A stretch of 64,000 nt of DNA. Origin: Flavobacterium sp. HTF (GTDB taxonomy: Bacteria > Bacteroidota > Bacteroidia > Flavobacteriales > Flavobacteriaceae). The notes beneath the pieces were generated by a model that ran no database searches, was not told the origin of the DNA, and worked only from the letters and a program-made list of their open reading frames with translations. Below, in pieces: positions 53,792-63,700 of the stretch. Positions within the stretch are counted from its first letter, which is position 1; every line of letters begins with the position of its first letter. The translations under genes and the position numbers were made by a program. The stretch lies in assembly GCF_003105115.1 (NCBI RefSeq), contig NZ_QETH01000012.1:30396-94395 (forward strand), read 5' to 3'.

Positions 53792-54700
53792 TTAAAAGAA
53801 TCTTGGTGATGTAAGTTTACTGTAATTATTAAAGAAGTCAAAACGAAGGAAAATCTCATGTGATCCTGAATTGTATCTTCTTAACTGAGTCGTTTCATGG
53901 TCATAGCCATATCCGATATACATACTTTTTGTAGCCTGAAATCCTGCCATAGCACTAACTGAAGCACTCCAACGGTAAGCCAGACCTACTACAAACTTAT
54001 CATTGAACATAAAGTTACCTGAAAGGTCAATCTGTAAAGGAGCTCCTTCGACCATTTTGGTCAACAATGCCGGTTTGAATTTTATATACTCCAGACGATC
54101 CAGATTAAATACATAACCTGCCATGAAATAGTAATTTATTTTTTCTTTAAAAATAGCCGTATCATTATCATCATAACGGTTGGTTTCTATAAAATTAGGA
54201 ACTGATAATCCAAAATAGGCACGATCAGAATGATAATATATCCCGGCTCCTACATTGGGTGTAAATTTATTTTTTATATCCTGGAATTCAGGCTCCTGAT
54301 TTTCAAAAGTTAATTTTGATGCATCTAAGTTAAAAAGATTTGCCGTTCCTTTTATCCCGAATGAAAGTTTAAAAGATTCTGAAGTCGGAATTGTATACGA
54401 GAAATCTGCTGATAAAGTGTTTTCGTTTGTTGGTCCGATTTTATCATTTACAAGCGAAACGCCCAATCCGAGTTTACTATTATCTAAAGGTGTATTTACT
54501 GAAAAAGTACTTGTAACCGGAGCTCCGTCAAGTCCAACCCATTGCGTACGGTATAATCCAAAAACGCTCAATACACCACGCGAACCTGCATAAGCCGGAT
54601 TAATTTCGATTGTATTATACATATATTGGGTAAACTGCGAGTCTTGCTGAGCAGAACACACAACCGAAAAAAACATGAAAATTATAATTAATTTTTTCAT
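53792..54700 (-). CDS. PorP/SprF-family protein for adhesin export
   Basis: A 302-residue barrel-like outer-membrane protein with signal peptide MKKLIIIFMFFSVVCSAQ and the family start QFTQYMYNTIEINPAYAGSRGVLSVFGLYRTQWVG. In F. johnsoniae SprF is needed to secrete SprB, a protein with the same type of C-terminal domain as the adhesin encoded 51 bp upstream. The ATG at 54700 fits the signal peptide better than a longer frame to 54736. A hairpin lies between the adhesin stop and this start. Confidence 0.9.
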   Translation of the reverse strand: MKKLIIIFMFFSVVCSAQQDSQFTQYMYNTIEINPAYAGSRGVLSVFGLYRTQWVGLDGAPVTSTFSVNTPLDNSKLGLGVSLVNDKIGPTNENTLSADFSYTIPTSESFKLSFGIKGTANLFNLDASKLTFENQEPEFQDIKNKFTPNVGAGIYYHSDRAYFGLSVPNFIETNRYDDNDTAIFKEKINYYFMAGYVFNLDRLEYIKFKPALLTKMVEGAPLQIDLSGNFMFNDKFVVGLAYRWSASVSAMAGFQATKSMYIGYGYDHETTQLRRYNSGSHEIFLRFDFFNNYSKLTSPRFF

Positions 54701-54714
54701 CGAATAAGCTTTTA

Positions 54715-54743
54715 AAACGGTTTGACTTTTAATCAAACCGTTT
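54715..54743 (-). promoter_or_regulatory. Intercistronic hairpin between adhesin and SprF-like genes
   Basis: AAACGGTTTGA (54715-54725) pairs with TCAAACCGTTT (54733-54743) over 11 bp with a seven-base loop. On the leftward transcript only a mixed A/T tract follows (TTTTAAAAGC), so it may be a leaky terminator or an mRNA stability element setting adhesin versus SprF levels. Confidence 0.6.
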
Positions 54744-54751
54744 ATATTTTT

Positions 54752-57700
54752 TTATTTATTGATATATAAGTAACCCGTTAATTCATGAGGGTTTGAATCG
54801 CTGTCTTTATATTTTAAGATATAATAGTAAGTACCCACCGGTAATCCGTCTGACTGCTTAACAGTTGTTTTTCCTTCTGAATATCCTTTAAAGGCTCTGT
54901 CTTCATTGTTGTAATGATCCATATCAAATACCAAAACTCCCCAGCGATTATAAATTTCGACTGTATTGTCAGGATAACATTCTAATCCCTGAATATAGAA
55001 TCTTGTATTTTTACTATCTCCGTTTGGTGAAAATGCATTAAATACTTTTATCACGCATCCGCTTAAAGATATTACGGTAGCTTTATCTCCTGAGTTATCT
55101 GTGTCATCTGATTTATCATCTACAACTACACCTCTTTCGCTAGTTCCTTGTACAGTTGCCTGATTAGTTACACTTCCAAGATTGATATCAGATTGCTTAA
55201 TGATATAGGTAGCTGTAAAAGTATTTTCATCGATTTCATTTACATCTAAACTAATTGGCTGACCCGAAACAACAACTCCCGGTAAAGGATCGGTAATTGT
55301 AATATTCTTTAATGGAACATTACCCGTATTTGTTATCTTAAATTTATATGTAATTGTTTCACCTGCATTTGCATATTTACTGTTGTTCTCATCATTAAAG
55401 ATTGCCGTTTTGACAATTGCTATAGATGGAACTTCAACAAAAACATTTAAAATGGCAGAACTACAATTTGACGGATTCGCTTTCTCACAAATCTGATATG
55501 CCAATGTATAATGTGCACCAGGCGTACCAGGCAATACATTTACAGTTCCATCTGAATTAAATTCAAAATTAGCATTACCCGAAGTATTTGTAATAATTAC
55601 ATCAATGGCATTGACTGGTAATCCGCTCAATAAATCATTATCCAGGATATTGATAAATTCAAGTGACCCATTTACACCATCAACAGCTACTTCTGCATCG
55701 TCATTTGCAACAATTGGATTGGTTGGTGTTACCGGTATTACCGAATTCAGTACTGTAACATTTACAACTGCCTGACTGCAATTTCCGGAATTTGAAATAT
55801 CACAAATTTGGTACGTCAATTGGTAGGTTCCGGATGGTGTTCCTGGTTTTACGTTTACAGAACCATCTGCATTTAAAACCAAATTATTATTTGCAACAAC
55901 TGTACTTAAAATAGTGTTTGCAGGATTTATCGGTAAACCGTTAAAAGTATCATTATCAAATATGTTTAATGATGCACTTGTTGTTTTAGTCACATCTATT
56001 GGCCCCGCAGTATCATTATTTGCTTTGATTACAAATGTTGGCTGAGCATTACAACCTGCACTTGGTGCAGGATATTCTACAACAACATCCTGAGTTGGAT
56101 TTAATGAAAACTGCATTGTAACTTGTTTTCTTGTATTTTCAAATCCATCAACACCTTCTGTCCATTCGCCATTTGCAAATATCCATCCTGGCCAATCTAC
56201 TCCATTTCCGTTACCATCTACAATCGCACCCGGCCATAAAATATTTCCGCTTAGTGGCAAATTCGTTTGAGTGGCAACTACATTGTTAGAGCTGTCGATC
56301 CATTTTACAGTCAACAAGTTAGTCGGCGTAAAATTATTAGCAACAACATTATAAGTGACATAAGGAACATTGTTTGAACAATAGCTATTGGCTGTTATTG
56401 TCATAGTTGGTGCAACAACCACAACTTTTACAGATGCTGTACTACAATTTGAAGGGTTTAATTTCTCACAGATTGTATAGTTCAATTCATAGTTTCCTGC
56501 TGGTGCATTAGCGCCTAAAACAGCGTTTCCGTTTGTATCTACTGTTAAATATCCTGTTGGGTCTGCTGTAGTAACATTCAGATTTACATCTGATGGTACC
56601 AGGGCAAGACCGTTTTTAGTATCATTTGTAAATACATTTACCAAAGTCTGAGGAGTGTTTATACCAACCACTGATGCTACAGTATCGGCATTCGCAACTA
56701 ATGTTCCGCCGTTAACCGTTACCTTAACTGTATTAGAACTGCAGTTTGTCGGGTTTAATTTCTCACAGATTGTGTAAGTCAGTTCATAATTCCCTGCCGG
56801 TGCGTTAGCTCCTAAAACAGCGTTTCCGTTTGTATCTAGTGTTAAATATCCTGTTGGGTCTGCTGTAGTAACAGTCAGATTTACATCTGATGGTACCAGG
56901 GCAATTCCGTTTTTAGTATCATTATCAAATACGTTTACCAAAGTCTGGGCTGTATTTGTAGCAACCACTGATGGAACGGTATCGGCATTGGCTATTAATG
57001 TTCCGGCACTAACCGTTATAACTGAAGTTACCGTATCACAGTTGCCCGGATTGGTAATCTCACAGATGGTATATTCTACGTTATAGTTTCCTGCCGGGGT
57101 GTTAGCTGCAACAGTTACTGTTCCGTTGGCGTTTAGGGTAAGTCCCGTCGGAACGGTTACTCCGGTCAGTTTGATCTGCCCAGGATTGGTGCCGATTACA
57201 ACCGGGTTTCCATTTAAAGTGTCATTGGCGGTAAGGGAAGCGGTTGTACCTCCTGTGTTTCCATTGATGATGGTTGTGGTTTCGGTTACAGCGTCGATTG
57301 TGGCTGCGCCTACTGGCACTACTGAAGTCACCGTATCACAGTTACCCGGATTGGTAATCTCACAGATGGTATATTCTATGTTGTAGTTTCCTGAAGCGGT
57401 ATTGGCCGCAACGGTTACTGTTCCGTTGGCGTTTAGGGTAAGTCCTGTCGGAACGGTTACTCCGGTCAGTTTTACCTGTCCTGGATTGGTTCCGATTACA
57501 ACCGGGTTTCCATTTAAAGTGTCATTGGCGGTAAGGGAAGCCGTTGTGCCTCCTGTGTTTCCGTTGATGCTGGTTGTAGTTTCGGTTACAGCGTCGATTG
57601 TCGCTAAACCTACTGTCACTATTGAAGTTACCGTATCGCAGTTGCTCGGATTGGTAATCTCACAGATGGTATATTCTACGTTGTAGTTTCCTGCAGGGGT

Positions 57701-60700
57701 GTTGGCCGCAACAGTTACTGTTCCGTTGGCGTTTAGGGTAAGTCCCGTCGGAACGGTTACTCCTGTCAGTTTTACCTGACCTGGGTTGGTTCCGATTACA
57801 ACCGGGTTTCCGTTTAGGGTATCATTGGAAGTAAGGGAAACCGTTGTACCTCCTGTGTTTCCATTGATGCTGGTTGTAGTTTCAGTTACAGCGTCGATTG
57901 TAGCTAAACCAACTGTTACCTTAACTGTATTGGAACTGCAGTTTGTCGGGTTTAGTTTCTCACAGATTGTATAGGTTAGTTCGTAATTCCCTGCCGGTGC
58001 GTTAGCGCCTAAAACAGCGTTTCCGTTTGTATCTAGTGTTAAATATCCTGTTGGGTCTGCTGTGGTAACAGTCAGGTTTACATCTGATGGTACAAGGGCA
58101 AGGCCATTTTTAGTATCATTATCAAATACGTTTACCAAAGTCTGATTAGCATTTGTGGCAACTACTGATGGAACGGTATCGGCATTGGCAACCAATGTTC
58201 CGGCACTAACCGTTACAATTGAAGTTACCGTATCACAGTTGCCCGTGTTGGTAATCTCACAGATGGTATATTCAACGTTGTAGTTTCCTGCCGGGGTGTT
58301 AGCCGCAACGCTTACTGTTCCGTTGGCGTTTAGGGTAAGTCCCGTCGGAACGCTTACTCCGGTCAGTTTTACCTGACCAGGGTTGGTGCCGATCACCACC
58401 GGGTTTCCGTTTAAAGTGTCGTTGGCGGTAAGGGAAGCCGTTGTGCCTCCTGTGTTTCCATTGATGCTGGTTGTAGTTTCGGTTACAGCGTCGATTGTGG
58501 CTAAACCAACCGTTATTTTAACTGTATTGGAACTACAGTTTGTCGGGTTTAGTTTCTCACAGATTGTATAGGTCAGTTCGTAATTCCCTGCCGGTGCGTT
58601 AGCGCCTAAAACAGCGTTTCCGTTTGTATCTAGTGTTAAATATCCTGTTGGGTCTGCTGTAGTAACAGTCAGGTTTACATCTGATGGTACCAGGGCAACT
58701 CCATTTTTAGTATCATTTGTAAATACGTTTACCAAAGTCTGATTAGCATTTGTGGCAACTACTGATGGAACGGTATCGGCATTGGCTACTAATGTTCCGG
58801 CACTAACCGTTACAATTGAAGTTACGGTATCACAGTTGCCTGTGTTGGTAATCTCACAGATGGTATATTCTACGTTGTAGTTTCCGGCCGGAGTGTTGGC
58901 CGCAACAGTTACTGTTCCGTTGGCGTTTAGGGTAAGTCCTGTCGGAACGGTTACTCCGGTCAGTTTTACCTGTCCTGGATTGGTTCCAATTACAACCGGG
59001 TTTCCGTTTAGTGTATCATTGGCGGTAAGGGAAGCCGTTGTGCCGCCTGTGTTTCCATTGATGCTGGTTGTCGTTTCGGTTACAGCGTCAATTACCGGAG
59101 AACCAACCGTTACCTTAACTGTATTGGAACTACAGTTTGTAGGGTTTAGTTTCTCACAGATTGTGTAAGTCAGTTCGTAATTTCCTGCTGGTGCGTTAGC
59201 GCCTAAAACAGCGTTTCCGTTTGTATCTAGTGTTAAATATCCTGTTGGGTCTGCTGTGGCAACGGTCATGTTTACATCTGATGGTACAAGGGCAAGACCA
59301 TTTTTGGTGTCATTTGTAAATACATTTACCAAAGTCTGTGTTGCATTTGTAGCAACCACTGATGGAACGGTATCGGCATTGGCTACTAATGTTCCGGCAC
59401 TAACCGTTATAACTGAAGTTACCGTATCACAGTTACCCGGATTGGTAATCTCACAGATGGTATATTCTACGTTGTAATTTCCTGCCGGGGTGTTGGCCGC
59501 AACGGTTACTGTTCCATTGGCGTTTAGGGTAAGTCCTGTCGGAACGGTTACTCCGGTTAGTTTTACCTGTCCTGGATTAGTTCCAATTACAATCGGGTTC
59601 CCGTTTAGGGTGTCGTTGGCAGTAAGGGAAGCCGTGGTGCCTCCTGTGTTTCCGTTGATGCTGGTTGTCGTTTCGGTTACAGCGTCGATTGTGGCTAAAC
59701 CAACCGTTACCTTAACTGTATTGGAACTACAGTTTGTAGGGTTTAGTTTCTCACAGATTGTGTAAGTCAGTTCGTAATTCCCTGCCGGTGCGTTAGCGCC
59801 TAAAACAGCGTTTCCGTTTGTATCTAGTGTTAAATATCCTGTTGGGTCTGCTGTAGTAACGGTCAGGTTTACATCTGATGGTACAAGGGCAAGACCGTTT
59901 TTGGTATCATTATCAAATACGTTTACCAAAGTCTGGGAAGCATTTGTAGCAACTACTGATGGAACGGTATCGGCATTGGCTACTAATGTTCCGGCACTAA
60001 CCGTTACAATTGAAGTTACGGTATCACAGTTGCTAGGATTGGTAATTTCACAGATGGTATATTCTACGTTGTAGTTTCCTGCCGGAGTGTTGGCCGCAAC
60101 GGTCACTGTTCCATTGGCGTTTAGGGTAAGTCCCGTCGGAACGGTTACTCCGGTCAGTTTTACCTGTCCTGGATTGGTTCCGATTACAACCGGATTCCCG
60201 TTTAGGGTGTCATTGGCGGTAAGGGAAGCGGTTGTGCCTCCTGTGTTTCCATTGATGCTAGTTGTAGTTTCAGTTACAGCGTCGATTGTCGCTGCGCCTA
60301 CTGTCACTATTGAAGTTACGGTATCGCAGTTGCCCGGATTGGTAATTTCACAGATGGTATATTCTACGTTATAGTTTCCGGCCGGGGTGTTAGCCGCAAC
60401 GCTTACTGTTCCGTTGGCGTTTAGGGTAAGTCCCGTCGGAACGGTTACTCCGGTTAGTTTTACCTGTCCAGGACTAGTTCCGATCACCACCGAGTTTCCG
60501 TTTAGGGTATCATTGGAAGTAAGGGAAGCGGTTGTGCCTCCTGTGTTTCCATTGATGCTGGTTGTGGTTTCGGTTACGGCGTCGATTGTGGCTGCGCCTA
60601 CTGGCACTACTGAAGTTACTGTATCACAGTTGCCCGGATTGGTAATTTCACAGATGGTATATTCTACGTTATAGTTACCTGCCGGGGTGTTAGCTGCAAC

Positions 60701-63700
60701 AGTTACTGTTCCGTTGGCATTTAGGGTAAGTCCTGTCGGAACGGTTACTCCGGTCAGTTTGACCTGTCCAGGGTTGGTGCCGATCACAACCGGGTTTCCG
60801 TTTAAAGTGTCATTTGCTGTAAGGGAAGCGGTTGTACCTCCTGTGTTTCCGTTGATACTGGTTGTGGTTTCGGTTACAGCGTCGATTGTGGCTAAACCAA
60901 CCGTTACCTTAACGGTATTGGAACTACAGTTTGTAGGGTTTAGTTTCTCACAGATTGTATAGGTCAGTTCGTAATTTCCTGCTGGTGCGTTAGCTCCTAA
61001 AACAGCGTTTCCGTTTGTATCTATTGTTAAATATCCTGTTGGGTCTGCTGTAGTAACGGTCAGGTTTACATCTGATGGTACAAGGGCAACTCCATTTTTA
61101 GTATCATTATCAAATACGTTTACCAAAGTCTGGGAAGCATTTGTAGCAACTACTGATGGAACGGTATCGGCATTGGCAACCAATGTTCCGGCACTAACTG
61201 TTACAATTGAAGTTACCGTATCACAGTTGCCTGTGTTTGTAATCTCACAGATCGTATATTCCACGTTGTAGTTTCCTGCCGGGGTATTCGCCGCAACACT
61301 TACTGTTCCATTGGCGTTTAGGGTAAGTCCTGTCGGAACGGTTACTCCGGTCAGTTTTACCTGTCCTGGATTGGTTCCGATCACCACCGGGTTTCCATTT
61401 AAAGTGTCATTGGCGGTAAGGGAAGCCGTTGTGCCTCCTGTGTTTCCGTTGATGCTGGTTGTAGTTTCGGTTACAGCGTCGATTGTGGCTGCGCCTACTG
61501 TCACTATTGAAGTTACTGTATCACAATTCCCTGTGTTTGTAATTTCACAGATGGTATATTCTACGTTGTAGTTTCCTGCCGGGGTGTTAGCCGCAACGGT
61601 TACTGTTCCGTTGGCGTTTAGGGTAAGTCCCGTCGGAACGGTTACTCCGGTCAGTTTTACCTGTCCTGGATTGGTTCCGATCACCACCGGGTTTCCGTTT
61701 AAAGTGTCGTTGGCAGTAAGGGAAGCGGTTGTACCTCCTGTGTTTCCATTGATGCTGGTTGTCGTTTCGGTTACAGCGTCGATTACCGGAGAACCAACCG
61801 TTACCTTAACTGTATTGGAACTACAGTTTGTCGGGTTTAGTTTCTCACAGATTGTATAGGTCAGTTCGTAATTTCCTGCCGGTGCGTTAGCGCCTAAAAC
61901 AGCGTTTCCGTTTGTATCTAGTGTTAAATATCCTGTTGGGTCTGCTGTAGTAACAGTCAGGTTTACATCTGATGGTACTAGGGCAAGGCCGTTTTTAGTA
62001 TCATTATCAAATACGTTTACCAAAGTTTGGGCTGCATTTGTAGCAACTACTGATGGAACGGTATCGGCATTGGCAACCAATGTTGCTGCTGTGACTGCCA
62101 CTACTGAAGTTACCGTATCGCAGTTACCTGTATTGGTAATTTCACAGATGGTATATTCTACGTTATAGTTTCCTGCCGGGGTGTTAGCCGCAACGCTTAC
62201 TGTTCCGTTGGCGTTTAGGGTAAGTCCTGTCGGAACAGTTACTCCGGTTAGTTTTACCTGTCCTGGATTGGTTCCGATTACAACCGGGTTTCCGTTTAGG
62301 GTATCATTGGCAGTAAGGGAAGTAGTTGTACCTCCTGTGTTTCCGTTGATACTGGTTGTCGTTTCGGTTACAGCGTCGATTACCGGAGAACCAACCGTTA
62401 CCTTAACTGTATTGGAACTACAGTTTGTCGGGTTTAGTTTCTCACAGATTGTATAGGTCAGTTCGTAATTCCCTGCCGGTGCGTTAGCGCCTAAAACAGC
62501 GTTTCCGTTTGTATCTAGTGTTAAATATCCTGTTGGGTCTGCTGTAGTAACAGTCAGGTTTACATCTGATGGTACCAGGGCAACTCCATTTTTAGTATCA
62601 TTTGTAAATACGTTTACCAAAGTCTGATTAGCATTTGTAGCAACTACTGATGGAACGGTATCGGCATTGGCTACTAATGTTCCGGCGCTAACCGTTACAA
62701 TTGAAGTTACGGTATCACAGTTGCCTGTGTTGGTAATCTCACAGATGGTATATTCTACGTTGTAGTTTCCGGCCGGAGTGTTGGCCGCAACAGTTACTGT
62801 TCCGTTGGCGTTTAGGGTAAGTCCTATAGGAACGGTTACTCCGGTTAGTTTTACCTGTCCAGGGTTGGTTCCGATCACCACCGCGTTTCCGTTTAGGGTG
62901 TCATTGGCAGTAAGGGAAACCGTTGTACCTCCTGTGTTTCCATTGATGCTGGTTGTGGTTTCGGTTACAGCGTCGATTGTCGCTGCGCCTACTGTCACTA
63001 TTGAAGTTACGGTATCGCAGTTGCCCGGATTGGTAATTTCACAGATGGTATATTCTACGTTATAGTTACCTGCCGGGGTGTTAGCTGCAACAGTTACTGT
63101 TCCGTTGGCATTTAGGGTAAGTCCTGTCGGAACGGTTACTCCGGTCAGTTTGACCTGTCCAGGGTTGGTGCCGATCACCACCGGGTTTCCGTTTAGGGTG
63201 TCATTGGTTGTAAGGGAAGCGGTTGTGCCTCCTGTGTTTCCATTGATACTGGTTGTGGTTTCAGTTACAGCGTCGATTGTCGCTGCGCCTACTGCCACTA
63301 CTGAAGTTACCGTATCGCAGTTGCCTGTATTGGTAATCTCACAGATGGTATATTCTACGTTGTAGTTTCCTGCAGGGGTATTAGCCGCAACGGTTACTGT
63401 TCCGTTGGCGTTTAGGGTAAGTCCTGTCGGAACGGTTACTCCAGTCAGTTTTACCTGTCCTGGATTGGTTCCGATCACCACCGGGTTTCCGTTTAGGGTG
63501 TCATTCGCTGTAAGGGAAGCGGTTGTACCTCCTGTGTTTCCGTTGATACTGGTTGTAGTTTCGGTTACAGCGTCGATTGTCGCTGCGCCTACTGTCACTA
63601 CTGAAGTTACCGTATCACAGTTGCCCGGATTGGTAATTTCACAAATGGTATATTCTACGTTGTAGTTTCCTGCAGGGGTATTCGCTGCAACGGTTACTGT

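Noticed and set aside
54701..54736. Longer start for the SprF-like protein
   Set aside because: It would run through the intercistronic hairpin and add residues before a complete signal peptide.
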